Source: Cylindrotheca closterium (lineage: Eukaryota > Bacillariophyta > Bacillariophyceae > Bacillariales > Bacillariaceae). Taken from it: 64,000 bases of DNA. Shown here one piece after another: positions 44,019 through 57,600 of the stretch; position 1 is the first letter of the stretch, and each line of letters begins with the position of its first letter. The translations under genes were made by a program, and so were the position numbers. The notes beneath the pieces are model-generated. The model was not told the origin of the DNA, ran no database searches, and saw nothing but the letters and a program-made list of their open reading frames with translations. The stretch lies in assembly GCA_933822405.4 (NCBI GenBank), contig CAKOGP040001112.1, forward strand, positions 465,887-529,886, read 5' to 3'.

Positions 44019-44915
44019 TCAAGAATCAAGTCCGCTTGTTTGTCTCTGAATATGAAAGGCACCATAGGCATATCGGTCCAAGATACCACCCGTTGGAATC
44101 ATAGAAGCTGCCAATTCGTGAGTGTCACTAGAAATTGGAACCGAAACAACCGATACATGCTGCAAAGATTTCAAGCGAGGCACCACGACATCCAACCACC
44201 CGTATCGATCCGTGACTTGAACCACCCAAATATCGACGCGTTGGTTGTTGTTTAGTAGTAGCTGTTTTAAAAGTTTGGAACAGGCTTCTGCCGTCTCTTG
44301 GGTATAGACCAACTCGGATCCAATGACAAGATCAATCGAATTCCGAAATGGTGATGATTCGTCGCACTCTTCATTCCAGTCCAAATGTTGCACTTGAATA
44401 TCCAACAATGCATCCGGTGTTGAGGCGGATGAAAGAATTGCATCAAGATTTCGTTCCGCATTCAGCTTGAGTCTCTCCAGAACGGGAGGATCATTGTCTG
44501 ACAGGATGATTCTATGGTGATCATCCATGTTTTCTTTCCGAGCCATTGCAACGGCACATGCCAATCCTGACAATCCCACGGCGCCACTCCCAAGTTCGAG
44601 TACCGTCTTGGTGGATGGTAGCATCGGGATTTTGTTGGTCAACACCATACTGGCTAATAATGCCGAAGCATACCAGGCATCAGCTCCCAATGGACTCCAA
44701 ATGCCATTGGACGCCGCCAGAGACTCAAGATGTAGGGTTACCTGGGTGGTAGGAAGCCGATAGGCGACAGGCTTCGATCCATCAATGGTATCATCACCGT
44801 TGCTATCGTCGTCATCGCCCCACGCTCCATTCTTCTCTCTGTTGCTTGTAGGTTCCTCCTCTAGAGCAATCTTCCAAAAGTCGTCGTCGTCCCCTTCTGG
44901 TGCTGGTAGTGTCAT
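44019..44915 (-). CDS. Family-16 (METTL21/FAM86-type) lysine methyltransferase-like protein
   Basis: The product is 298 aa with an SAM-binding Rossmann fold: motif I is TVLELGSGAVGLSGLACA, the acidic motif II is IILSDNDPPVLERLKLN, and IDLVIGSELVYTQE is motif IV-like. The upstream GIWSPLGADAWYASALLASM corresponds to the (T)G...W-A family element. Members methylate lysines of translation factors and chaperones; the substrate cannot be predicted here. It lies on the minus strand between two TULIP-PqiA copies, converging on copy 1. Confidence 0.8.
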   Translation of the reverse strand: MTLPAPEGDDDDFWKIALEEEPTSNREKNGAWGDDDDSNGDDTIDGSKPVAYRLPTTQVTLHLESLAASNGIWSPLGADAWYASALLASMVLTNKIPMLPSTKTVLELGSGAVGLSGLACAVAMARKENMDDHHRIILSDNDPPVLERLKLNAERNLDAILSSASTPDALLDIQVQHLDWNEECDESSPFRNSIDLVIGSELVYTQETAEACSKLLKQLLLNNNQRVDIWVVQVTDRYGWLDVVVPRLKSLQHVSVVSVPISSDTHELAASMIPTGGILDRYAYGAFHIQRQTSGLDS

Positions 44916-45211
44916 GGTTGAAACATGGAGGATGGAAACGCTAGGTACCAGGTACTGTATGCTTCAAACGGGAGTTTTGGTGGTTGGTGTTTGAGTGCGT
45001 GTATAGTTTCAAGTTGGTGTCATTTCCCTCGTGACTGACTCGTATAGAATCGGTCACGGATGTCAAATGCAAATTGAAAATTCACATCAAAACCTCCAAC
45101 TATAAAACCATCAGCAGAACAACACATCCTCATCACCACAGATTATCTCCAATATTCTCATTTCACGAAACGATTCTGTATTTACCACTCTTCTTTCCCT
45201 TTTCAACACTA
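44916..45211. other. Divergent promoter region
   Basis: The roughly 300-bp interval between the methyltransferase and HRI1-like genes includes a small GGTACCAGGTACTGTA cluster at about 44943-44959. Confidence 0.5.
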
Positions 45212-46127
45212 ATGGCGACTCCAAAAATGGTCCCAGAATTCCTGGTGGGACTCTGGCACCGTGATTACATCAAACGAGCCAACAAAAACAAGGAGGATGG
45301 AATCTTCGGGCCACCGCAGACCAACGTGCAAGTCTGGTACCTACAAACCCCCTTCGCCTTTATCGACGTTCGTCGGGAACCTGGTACAACCAAAGATGCC
45401 ATGGCGTTTGCGGGAGTGACCACTGTGGAACTTACGGATCCACCGTTGGTGAAATGGCATGCCTGCTTGGATTTGGATCCCTTATCAGATTCTGCGGAAC
45501 GATGGGAACAAGCAGACAAGGCCACACCCAAACTAACCGAAGACGAAGGATTCTTTACACGGCTCAAAGAAAATCTCTATCGAGAAACGGACCCAGCCAA
45601 AACTTTGGAGGAACAGTGGGCGAAACAACATGACGGCAACAAACGGTGAGTCTGGACAATGTACATAGGTAGTTGGCATGTTTCAAAAGGTAAGGAAAAC
45701 TGTTCTAACATTTCTCTTATTGATCGTCACTGCTGTATGTAACTCTACGATGTGAGTAGCTTGTTGGCTGTGAGGCGTGATACATCCTTGTTCGTTGTCG
45801 TTGGGGACCACTTTGGGTATGCGGCGCAAGGAGGATCCAATGGAAACGATCAAGCAAGCCCTCAGTTTCTGGCTGGTCATGTAGAGGATTGGAAAGTAGC
45901 AATTTCCCCATCTCATTTGGAGCTAGAAGGATCTTCCTTTTCTCTTCCGGGTAAGGTCCTAGTATGATGTGTTGTTCAAGTCTTCTGGAGAAGAAGTCTA
46001 TATGTCTCACCTTCCACATCTATGTTACCAACTCATCCCGCATTATCCTTCAGGGAAACAAGATGATTGGCATCTGCTGCCGGGATCTACTCTGGAATTG
46101 GGATCGTTGGATATCTTGTTTCGATAA
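45212..46127 (+). CDS. HRI1-like calycin-fold protein
   Basis: Three exons (45212-45645, 45760-45950, 46054-46127), separated by GT-AG introns of 114 and 103 bp, give 232 aa. The junctions are DGNKR-LLAVRRDTSLFVVVGDHF and FSLPG-GKQDDWHLLPGS. The start at 45212 (MATPKMVPEFLVGLWHRDYI) was chosen because upstream in-frame sequence looks like 5' UTR. WHRDYIKR, VWYLQTPFAFIDVRREPG, MAFAGVTTVE and VKWHACLDLDP resemble the beta-strand pattern of HRI1/lipocalin-like proteins. No enzymatic motif is visible. The role is unknown, and ligand binding in a beta-barrel is possible. The family call is moderate; exon structure is well supported by phase. Confidence 0.6.
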
Positions 46128-46527
46128 TATTGCATTCGAAGGAGTCGGATCTTTCGGGACACAACTTCATTTATTTAGTACCCAGTGACAGTGATTGCGA
46201 TGCACCTCAGCCAAGCCTACCAACCTGCAGTACCTTAGGTTCTAGTAGATAAATATATATCCATGTCTTTTCCTCTATAAAGGAATTCCTCTTAGTAGAC
46301 TTGAATGTTGAACAGGGAAATAGCTGCAATGCGAAAAATCGACACGATTGATTGATGATGATTTTAAAATTCGTTCTGATGAGTCACCGTCATGGTTGGG
46401 TGTAATTTCTTTCTGCAAAAAGCGCGACTCACTCCCTCAAATCGGTTCGTTCTTGTTCCAGTATCTGGTATTGTACTGCAACAACAAACGATTCATTTTG
46501 CACTAGTTCGACCACAACAGCATATCC
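46128..46527. other. Intergenic, promoter of TULIP-PqiA copy 2
   Basis: I see no supported gene in this 400-bp stretch. It must hold the promoter of the downstream gene. Confidence 0.55.
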
Positions 46528-49500
46528 ATGAGAAACAGACCAAAATCAAATAGAATACCGACGCTGGTACTCTTTGGCACTCTATTACTGGCCAACTTTG
46601 GTCAGCAACAACACTTATCAGTAGCAGAGGCCAGCAGTGAAAACGGTGGTGTGGACGAAATCAACCAACTGCTCGAATCCGCAGAAATATCGATTCCTGG
46701 TGAATTCCCCTTGTCCAACCGCGTTGGAATCTTCACCCTCGACCTCGTCATTCGAAATGTGGTCTGTTCCAATCTATCCGTGGGCGACGTGACAATATCT
46801 CATGAACGAACCAGCGGTGATCAAGAAACCAATATTGGCTTGGAATTGGCCCACGTTGGCTTGCGATGTAACATGCAATACAATTACCGACTTGGGTTCA
46901 TCAGAGGCAGTGGAACGTTAGACTTGATTGCGGATGATAGCTCGGCTTCTACAGGTATTAGTTTTCAGTCGCAAGACTTTAATGCATTCCCGCCCACAAC
47001 TTCGACTCCTGGAGACTGCGTGGCCAATGTGGAGATCACTTCCATCGATTTCCAGGGAGATTTCTTATCCGAGCTTGCCGAGCTGTTCCAAGGACCAGTC
47101 AGCAATATCATCGAGGGTGAACTAGAACAATTTGCGTGTGATGAGCTGGGAAGCTTGGATCTGAGCTCTTTGGATCAAGACGTACTGGGCAACATTTCTG
47201 ATGAATTCGCTCTATATATTGCACCGCTCACAGCAGAGGAAAGAAACCCAATTCTCTTGGAAGATTCCTTGGATATTCCACCAGATATGGCGATACTAGA
47301 CTTGCAAAATACTACCAACAATGCCAGTGATTTCCTAAATCGGACAGTGACACTGTTGGCAGATGTTTTGTCAGGAGAAACAAATGGGACACTTGATGTC
47401 AACGACTTTCTTCGTTCCAACTTCCTTGAAGATGATGGATGTCTGACTTTGAGCTTTACTCAGCTTAAATTGAATACAACCCTTTATGATACACATAATG
47501 ATTTGGTAGAGCTGTTTATCGCTCTGGACAAAATAAGAGTCTGTGGCCTTGATTCTCTAGAGACCTCTAATATCTTGATGCCAAATGGAAAGTACACTCT
47601 ACGAAATGAAATGTCCTGGAAACGATTGAGCCTGCATCTTGGGCTCACGATTGACANNNNNNNNNNNNNNNNNNNNNNNNNNNNNNNNNNNNNNNNNNNN
47701 NNNNNNNNNNNNNNNNNNNNNNNNNNNNNNNNNNNNNNNNNNNNNNNNNNNNNNNNNNNNNNNNNNNNNNNNNNNNNNNNNNNNNNNNNNNNNNNNNNNN
47801 NNNNNNNNNNNNNNNNNNNNNNNNNNNNNNNNNNNNNNNNNNNNNNNNNNNNNNNNNNNNNNNNNNNNNNNNNNNNNNNNNNNNNNNNNNNNNNNNNNNN
47901 NNNNNNNNNNNNNNNNNNNNNNNNNNNNNNNNNNNNNNNNNNNNNNNNNNNNNNNNNNNNNCTAGAAGGAGCGCTGGATGCAGCTTACTCCTTGTACGAA
48001 GGCGTCTTGGAAACTACTGCTGAAGCCATTTTCCAGCGAGGAATCACGGCTGAATTGAATGCAATCATCAAGGAGCTTCTAACAGAGGCCCAAGCATCAG
48101 GTTGCGAGAGCGTCCGGACCTTTGCAGAAGTTTCGGAACCAGCTATTGATTATGTCGACTTTCGGGAACTCTTTGGTGATGGAGGTGGTGGTGGATACAG
48201 CACAATTCCAGTCCTTGCAAGGACTTTGTTGAATGGCTTTTTGGGCAGCTCGGAGCAGTTCAATAATTTGTTGAGTCTCTTTCTTTCGGAAGATCAATAC
48301 GATGGAAATGGAAATTTTGCGTTGGGCGATTCTCTCGTAAACTCTTCCTTTGGCATTGCAATTGGAGGGCTGGTTGCCGATTTAGAACTTCAGTTGAAGA
48401 ACGCCACATTGCAGAACGTGGATTCATTGGGACAGCCGACAGAGTTGTTGAACACAGTGGCAGATCATCCGTACCTTTTGGCAAATACAATGACACTTGG
48501 CACCGAACAATTACCACTTCAAATGAAAGGGAACCTTTACTTTTCGTTAGTGGGCGGCGGTAAGTCCGTTTGACAAGAATCCGTCTCTCTTATTTCTTGT
48601 ATTTATCTTTGCTGACCCATGATGCAACACCATAGACAACGGTTCATTGAAAAATGATGTTACCGTAAGCGTTGCAATGAATGCCTTTCAGCTCGAACCG
48701 CTGCTGTTGCTCATGATTGAGGCATCCCGACTGGACAATTTTCCGATTCAAAACATATTGGAAGTGGGTTGCTGGTTGGCGACAATCCCTGCGCCTGAGC
48801 TTGATCGCTACGGTGTCAGTGTAAGCAATGCAGGACCAACTGCGGCGTTGCGAGCTTTAGCTACATCTATTGACAGCTTGACAATAAATGTCACTTGCAA
48901 TGAATGCTCTAGTCCCAAAATGAGCGAATGGCCAGATGTCCTAGCAACTCCCCAAGCCCAGGCTGACTTGGCCATTGCAATGGCGAATAGCATCACTTAC
49001 CTTGGTGAGGCCATAGCAGAAGGAGCGTTGCTTCAGAACACTATTGATCAGACACTGAATGACGCAGCACGACAGTGTCCGCACAATCCTGCTTATGCCC
49101 CAAATGCCGAGGCAACAGTCTACGAAGTGATACCCATTACACCAGTAGATAATGAGGACTCGCAATCGTTCCTCACGACACTGCTGATCATTGCTTTGGT
49201 TGCTCTCCTCCTGGTAACCGCACTAGGGTTTGCGTTGAAGTGGTTTGTTAAGCGAAGGTATCGCACTTGGCTGGCAACTCTTCCGCAAGACCGGTTAGCG
49301 CAGCTAGCCAGCGCTCAACAGAAGAAGACTGAGGCAGCTCAAGCGCTAGACGCAGCCACAGATTCCATGTTCACAAGTCCTCAAGTGCCAATTTTCCTTC
49401 GTTGGGGCATGCCTTTTATCATTCTCATGAACATTGCTTTCTTCTTGAGTGGGCACCTGAGCTTGGGAGCTACTGTGAACATTCAAGCAAACATTTTCGG

Positions 49501-51044
49501 GGAACAACTTAGTGTCGATAAGTTTTTTGAATTTTCAATGGCGCGGTCTATAGTCGATCTCTGGGAGGCAGGTGGCAAAGAGTTGGCCGTTATTCTGTTG
49601 ATTTTCTCAGGTATCTGGCCGTACGCAAAACAGCTGATAACGCTCACTGTTTGGTTCTTGCCACCATCAAAGTTGTCAACATCTCGACGGGAATCAATCT
49701 TACTGGGTCTTGATCGTTTTGGCAAATGGTCGATGATTGATATATTTGTCCTTGTGATCAGCATCGTCGGGTTCAGGTAAGATTGTGCCAGCGTTGACTG
49801 AAAATTGTTGAACGAATATGTAGGACAATGATCACTGTACTAATCCTTCTGCTTTTGAATGACAATAGAGTCTCGGTGCAAAGCCCAAACTCTAGTTTCT
49901 TTCCCGTCGACTTTTACTCGATTGACCTATTGGTCGTTCCTCTGTGGGGTCTCTATGCGAACATGATTGCCCAATTGATTTCGCAGGTGAGCTCACACTT
50001 TATAATCCACTACCATCGTGAAATTATCCGTGAAGCAAACGCTCGTTTGGGAAACGATAAAGGTCTGGGTGATACAACTGCTGTTGAAAATGGCGAAGTA
50101 GAAGAACACAGGGGGGGTGGCTCTGATTCGATTGCCCTTTACGAACACGAGTTTTGTCGTTTACACCGCGGCGATAAGTCAAAACTCATGGTGCGAAATT
50201 GGGTCAACAAGATGCTAGTTTTGGTGGCAGTCTGCATTGCTAGTTTTGTGGTTGTTGGATGCATCATTTCATCTTTTTCGCTGGATATCTATGGTGTCAT
50301 TGGCGTTGCGGTGGAATCGGGTCAAGGGTTTGAAGATGCGACCACAGACCACACTGTATTTACAGTGCTGAAGCTACTAATGGACGAAGCAAAATTCTTG
50401 GGAGGTGCTGGCAACTATATTGGTCTTGGGGTATGGTCTGCACTGTTTGTCTTGACAGTTCTAGTTGTCCCTATTGTGGAAGCAGGCGTATTGTCATTTC
50501 AGTGGTTCTCAAACTCAACGAAGCAGAAAAAGATGAAGCTGTCAGTCTTGATTGAAATTTTGGATGCATGGCAGTACACAGAAGTGTATCTGATTTCATT
50601 AATGCTGGCAAGTTGGTAAGTAGTCATTTGTGTTGGAAGGCAAAGGTGCTATTGCTGCGCACTCATCGTCCTACTTCTTTTAGGCAACTTGGTCCGCTGT
50701 CAGAGTTCATGATCAATGACTACTGTGGTGGACTTGATGCAACGTTCAGCGATCTAGTCAACACAGGACTTTTGAAGGAAGAGGATGGGCAGTGCTTCCG
50801 AGTCCAATCCACCCTAAAGGCTGGTTTCTGGATCATCCTTGCAGGTGCCGTGCTACTTCGTTTCATGGGTTCGTTTGTGACCAAGGCACTGACTCAATTC
50901 TTGCGAGACAAAAAGGAAGAAGCAGAGAAGGGAAACGGGTCAAATGTAGATGTTGCAGGTTCCGACACGAGTATTGACGATATCCATCCTGCCCCAGTAC
51001 TATTTTCGGACTCGTTTCGGTGGATGCTCAAGAGTCAACAATGA
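46528..51044 (+). CDS. TULIP(BPI-like)-PqiA/LetA fusion membrane protein, copy 2 (single luminal module, gap inside)
   Basis: Four exons are inferred: 46528-48559, 48636-49776, 49869-50615 and 50684-51044, with introns of 76, 92 and 68 bp, all GT-AG and phase-consistent. The product is about 1426 aa. The frame is the same on both sides of a 305-base N gap. A hydrophobic leader (LVLFGTLLLANFGQQQHLSVAEA) is followed by the BPI-like domain with C-x39-C (DCVANVEIT...EQFA-C). Only one luminal module is present, ending CWLATIPAPELDRYG, NVTCNECSSPKMSE and IDQTLNDAARQCPHNP, so the region is about 850 aa rather than about 1480. After a membrane segment, both PqiA/LetA-like domains are present (FSGIWPYAKQLITL, GKWSMIDIFVLVISIVGFR; VLIEILDAWQYTEVYLISLM). 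The tail is short. The second intron sits at the same place as the only intron of copy 3. Confidence 0.72.
47657..47961. other. Assembly gap (305 N)
   Basis: A run of unknown bases lies inside exon 1 of TULIP-PqiA copy 2. High similarity to the neighbouring paralogues is a plausible cause of the assembly break. Confidence 1.
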
Positions 51045-51665
51045 TAGTTTTCAAAAGTGTTATATATTTTAGTCTTGTATGTATTATCAATCAGAGTTTG
51101 TACGATCTTTTGTAATCACAGTTCCAAGCACCAGTATGGTACACCATGCCATGGAGAAGGTTGTAGACAAATTGTCCAGATGCCAGTACTCAACTGTCCT
51201 AGACCACAAACCACGACTTGTTGTTGTTAGTCCGAATGACGTATATGTGATTCATCCACAGCAGCTTCATCTGGGCGACGCGGGAAGCGATCATGTGATG
51301 GTGATGACGACTCACTCACTCTTTCATTCGGAAGATTACTACCGGTACTGTACAAGTTCGAAGTCTCGAAAGCTGAACTTCGAAATCAAAGCATGTTTGC
51401 TTGCACGGATCGACCTAGTCAATTTTTGACGTTTCCAAGTAGGATATCACGCAAGTGACAATCTCGAAATCGGAAGCTCTAGTACGATTCAAATCCGAGT
51501 GTGGCGGAAAGATTTTACTTAAGGCCAAAAATGGGACTGCGAACTGGGACAAACCTACTTAACTACAGTCGTGCATTCGACTCTTCATGAACACCTTCCG
51601 TTCGACTCGGTTTTTGTCGAAATCTCATCCCGACCATCACAACCCAAAGAACCAAACAAACAACG
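51045..51665. other. Intergenic between TULIP-PqiA copies 2 and 3
   Basis: A 116-codon plus-strand frame at 51079 has no family features, no paralogous counterpart and no splice link, so it was not accepted. No RNA gene or repeat is recognised. Confidence 0.55.
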
Positions 51666-54600
51666 ATGAAGTATCTTTGTCTTCTTATCACAGCACTGCT
51701 ATCATGCAGAGCTGTTCTATCACACAGCAACGAAGACACTCAATTTACTACCAGCAAGCATGATGAAATTTCAAATGCCCTGAGTCGTCAACTTCGAATT
51801 GGCGATTTTGATGAGTTCAACGAATTGTTTGAGAATGCGTCCATTGTGCTTCCGGGTCCATTCTCCGCTGAACAACGCGTGGCCTTTGTCAACCTGAAAA
51901 TCAATATTTACAACGTTAGATGCTACGGGGTCAATGTTGGTGACATGAGCATCTCTCATCAAACAAAAAGCTCACAAGATATCGAGGTTTTGATCAATGT
52001 TTTGCAGTTGGATCTTGATTGTGAAATGGACTACGATTACCAATGGGGAGCAGCCAATGGCGATGGTTGGTTGAAGGTTCAAACAGACGATAGTTCCGCA
52101 TCTACAAGCATCAACTTTGTTTCTGACGATTTCAACACCAAACCTCCCAAGAGCTCATCTGTTTCTGGCTGTGAACCGGACATTCGAATTACAAGGTTGG
52201 ATTTTGAAGAAGACTTTTTGTCCGAGGTTTTGGAAGCTTTCCAATTCTTGGTTCGAGGAGCCATCTCCAACGCTGTCGGCGAAGTTGCTTGCGAGGAACT
52301 AGGATCACTGGGAACAACACTTGTGGAAAATGTAATGACTCTGGCTTCTGATGCTCTCGAACCTTACCAAGGGGAACTCACCGAGGCAGAATCGAATCCT
52401 TTGCATGCGGAACAGAACTTGAATCTTCCGGCTACCTTGAAGGCTTTGGATTTCCAAGACTCGGAAAGCTCTATCAGTCAGCTCATGCGACAAGCTTTTG
52501 ACAGCGTTGAATCGCTCCTCGAAACTGTTGTGCCAAACGAGGATTCGAACCAAGACGATTTGTTGTTCAACCTTTTCCTTCGTTCTTTCATCTTGGAAGA
52601 AGATGGATCTTACACTATTCCAGCATCAGAAATGCCTATTGACAGTGTCTTGTTTGAAGGCCATGACCGCATCACACAGACCACAATGACTCTGAATGAA
52701 GTCAAGGTATTTGGACTTGACAGTTTGACTGTCTTTGACCCATTCAACGCCATTGGAAAGTACACTTTGGACAACAAGTTCAACTGGCGTCAAATCAAGA
52801 TCGAGTTCGATATTACCATTTTCATCCGCCCTTCCACTTTGGATGATGCCATCTTGAAGGACCCTACATCACCTGGAATAACCGAGAGAATCACAGTTGA
52901 CTTTGGATTGGACAATGTCGAGGTTGTTGCATCCTTGTTGATGCTTCTTGATGAAGAGGGAATTGACGGTTTGAATCTTGGACCCCTTCTCTACACTGAA
53001 TATGCCCTACCCTGCATCCTCTCAGTGGTTCACCAAACAAGATTGACTGGACTCACTTTCAACCCTCAGACATTCAATGAGCCAACTTTGAATGGGTTCA
53101 TCTCTCCTGGAATTGACCGAGTCGTTTCGGATTCTGTCGAAGCTGCATTTGCCATGTACGCAGGTTCTCTTCGAGCTACACTTCCATACATCTTCCAAAC
53201 AACCGTCCGAACCTTTGTGAACACAAATGTCATCGATACATACATGGCTGATTCATCAAAGACCGTGTGCCCAACCGTGGAACAAGTCCCAGGATATGTT
53301 GACTTTCGAAAGTTCTTTGATAATGAAGATAGCTCGCATGGAGATTTGCCACCACTTCTGAAGAACCTTTTCAATGCTGAGCTCTTGTCCCTGGATGATA
53401 ATGGCAAACCAAAGATCAACGACATTCTCATCAAACCTTTCACTGAAGCACAGTCGGGGGTCGCCGGAAACCTCGAGTTTTCAACAGATCTTTTTGGCAT
53501 TAATTCCGAAACTGTTCCTCACATTGGAATGGACTCCTTGGAACTTCGTGCGTTCAATCCTTCAGTCCGCAATCTTGATTCTATGGGAGCTCCCATTGAT
53601 CTTTTGAAGACAAACGACGAGAACGGTTACCTTCTTGAAAACTTTGCTACTGTTGGAGCAAACCCAGACTCCATTGAATTCGCATTAAAAGGTCTTCTTG
53701 CTTTGTCCGGGGATGAAACTCTTGCAATGTACAACGAGATTGAGCTTTCGGTAAACATTGGCAATGCTGATTTCTTTGCTGGATTGATTGCCATGGTTGA
53801 CTCGCAAGCACTACAGTCATTCCCCTTGAAGGACATTGCGAACTTGAATTGTTGGCTCGCAATGCTTGCCACTCCTCAAATTGATTCGAATGGTCAATTG
53901 AAGGGCAACACTGACATTGGACTGATGCTCGAAAGTCTCCGACTAACAGCAGATTCTATGGCTTTTGATGTTTCTTGCACCAACTGCACAAGTTCCAGTC
54001 TTTCCGTTCTACCTGAAGTGTTCCAAACTCTTGAATCAACTGGAGTGTCCAACATTCTTGAGAAGAGGCTGATCGATATGGGTCTTGAGGTCGCATCAAG
54101 TGAATACGTCCAAGCGTACATCAACGAACTTCTCATCAACGGAGCACTTCGGTGCCCCAACAGCCCAAACTATGTTGATACTTCCGCAACATCAAACTAC
54201 CAAGTTCCAACGTTTCCAGCACTGGCCCACGAATCTCTCGAGACTGTTGCCTTCGCATCCAGTCTATTGTTGCACATGGCCACTGTTGTCATCGCAGAAG
54301 CTCATTCTTCCTACGATTTGGAAGATACGAATCCAATGGATGGTCAGAACGAACTCGAAGAGCAACCAAACTTGAAATTGATTGACTTCACTTCGTTCGA
54401 ATCTTCTGTTGGTGGCTGGGCAAACGACGCAGTTCGAGACGTTTTGGAGTACATCAGTGAAACCATTGATGATTCGAGCAGTCCGACTGGAAAGGACATT
54501 CGCATCAACAGCATTCTTCGATCAAACTTCTTGGATGAAAGTGGTGCTCTGGATATCGAGTTCAACGACATTGGTATCGGAAGTGACGATGTGCAAATCT

Positions 54601-57600
54601 CATTGAGACATGTTCGGGTGCTTGGTTTAGATACCGTCTCGAGTTTGAATATGTTGGATGCTATTGGTGCACAAACGCTACAAAATGTCTGGAAGTGGCA
54701 GAAGCTTGGGGTAGAGGTTGAATTTTCCTTGCTATCTTCAGGAACGGATATCAGCCCTGCTGGTCGAGCTCTGAAATCTATCGAAGATATCACTCTGTCC
54801 CTGGAATTCGGTGACATTGATGTGTCGTTGGCCCTACTTCTCGCTTTGGACATCGATCGACTTGGAGAACTCAAGCTTGAGTCTTTCCTCGACATTGCAA
54901 ACATTCTTCCATGCATTCTTACTGCTGCACATTCTGCAAAGTTCTCGGAATTCCAAGTTCTTGCTGGATCCATTAAGAAGTTCGGAATCACTGGTTTCAA
55001 GTCAGAGGAGTTGAACACAGCAGCCGCCGAAAGCAGCCGCATCATCTTGGAGAAGTATGGGCAAAAAATTGTGTCTTCGGTGCCTGGAGTTTTCGACATG
55101 ACGGTTCGAGCTCTTATCAACAACATGATGGGATACTACATGGGTGACGGTTCGAGTATTGTTTGCCCAACACCTTCTGCCAAGTCAGCACTCACTGGCT
55201 TTGTGGATTTCAGAGATCTTCTCTTGGCAGCAGGAACAGCTCGCCAATTTGGTGGAAGTGGTTTGTCCCAATACGGAAACCTCTTCAGTACAGCTCTTGG
55301 AATTGTGCAAGACTTGATCTTCAAGGTGGACGATAGCACTGGTCTCTCTGCAATCAATGACCTTGTAGTTGCGCCATTCACTGAGACCCAATCAAACAAG
55401 ACTGGCAGCATGGTTTTCGAAGATCTTTTTGATGCCGACTCTCGGGTTATTGTTGGAGGTCTGGATGCGAAAATTCAACTTCGAGCAAGCGATGTTCGCA
55501 TCGACAACTTGGATACCATTGGTTCCCCTATTGAGCTGCTTCAGGCTATCATGGATATGCCTCACCAGTTGAACAACACCATGACGTTCGGAACTGAAGG
55601 TCGACCCGTACGTATGGCACTGACCTTCTTGCTGTCTTTAATGGGTGATGATGATATGCAAGTGCGAAATGAAGTCGAGATCAGCCTTGATCTCCATTCG
55701 GCAAGTGTGATGCTACAGGCTATGATGAAAGTGGCCGAGTCAAGATTCTACGGTTTCCCCATGCGAGACATCTTTGATCTAAATTGTTGGCTTGCAATGA
55801 TTCCTGCCCCGAAGCTTGACCAATACGGTGTTAGAAGCACCAGCGAAGAACCAACAGTATCACTCGAAGAGTTGGCAGCGACAGCTGCTTCGCTCAGTTT
55901 GAATGTCACCTGTATCGACTGCTCAAGTCCAAGAATGCCAGAACTAACAGAACTGCTCTCAAAGGCAGAAGCACAAGAAGATTTATCTGAAGCAATGAAC
56001 GCTCTTCTTGACTACGTCACAGATATGGTTGGTGGAAATTTCTTGCAGGTTCAGATAGATCGCATCCTAAATGACGCTGGACGAAAGTGTCCTCATAGTC
56101 CATCCTACGAGCCAGAGTTCGAAGCAGCGACATACAAAGCCTTCCAAGCTCCAGATAGCGAGCCTTCGATGTCTTTGCTGGTCACAATCGCTGCACTTGC
56201 AATCGTTGCACTTCTAGTGGTTGCTGCCCTGATCTACTTTATCAAATGGATTGTCCGTCGTCGTCACAAGCACTGGTTGGGAACACTTCCAGCCCATCAA
56301 GTCCAACGTCTAGCACAGGAACAACACCGTGAAGAGAGAGAGGAAACTGAGCTCAACTCCGCAACCAAATCTATGTTTTCAAGTCCAGTCGTACCAATGC
56401 TTGTACGATTTGGAATGCCTTTCATCATCATTGGGAACATCTTCCTCTTCTTGAGTGGGCATCTGAGTCTTGGAGCGACAGTGAATATTGAAGCAGAACT
56501 TGCTGGAGAGAAGATCTCGATTGATAAGTTTTTCGAATTCTCGATGGCTCGTTCGACTATGGATATTTGGAACGCAGGTGGAGAAGAGTTGGCAATTATC
56601 ATTCTGATCTTCTCTGGAATCTGGCCATACACAAAGCAACTAATGACTCTTGCAGTCTGGTTCCTTCCCACTGCTCGTTTGTCCGTGTCGAGAAGGGAGT
56701 CAATCTTGATTTGGCTAGACAGACTTGGGAAATGGTCAATGATTGATGTATTCGTCCTTGTTGTCAGTATCGCGGCGTTCAGGTAAGCATGTTGTCGTGA
56801 CTTACAAAATTCCTTGTCAAGAATCCTTCTAACATTCCTGATCCTTCCACAGAGTCTCTGTTATCAGCCCAAGCCTTCGTTTCCTTCCAGAAGATTTCTA
56901 CTCGATTGATATGTTGGTTGTCCCTCTTTGGGGTCTCTATGCCAACATGCTTGCCCAGTTGACTTCTCAAGTCAGCTCCCACTTCGTCATTTACTACCAC
57001 CGTCGCATCATCAGCGAAGCAAAAGCTCAACGCGGTATCTATCACGGGGTGGCTCGTTCTCCAAGCGCGGCCATGGAAGGACCTCAAAAGGGTGCCAACA
57101 ATTCTAGAGTGTCAGTGGAAGTATCTTCTGGCGCTAACGAGCCTGTATACGAGATGGGAAATGCTCGAGTATCACTTTGCCAACACCAATACAGTCGCCC
57201 TCACCGTGGCGAAACTGAGAAATTGATTGTTCGCCCATGGGTGAACAAGCTTCTCTTGCTTGGGTCTCTCTCTTTGATTGTGTTGGTGATTGTTGGATGC
57301 TCTATGCCTTCTTTTTCACTTGAATTTCTTGGAATCATTGGTGTTGCTGTTGAGACAGGTCAAAATTTCGAAGATGCCACCACTCAACACAGCGTGTTCA
57401 CTGTCATTCAACTGTTGTTTGAAGAAGCAGAGTTTCTTGGAACAGCCGGAGACTATCTTGGTCTCGGTACTCTTTCCGTGCTCTTTGTGCTGACAGTTCT
57501 TTTGGTCCCTGTCATCCAAGCTTTGGCACTTCTTCGCCAATGGTTCAGACCGTCTACTCATGAAGAGATGCAGAAGATGTCCGTATTCATCGAAATCCTG

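Noticed and set aside
51079..51429. 116-codon plus-strand frame between copies 2 and 3
   Set aside because: No recognisable motif or splice link, and no equivalent between the other paralogues.
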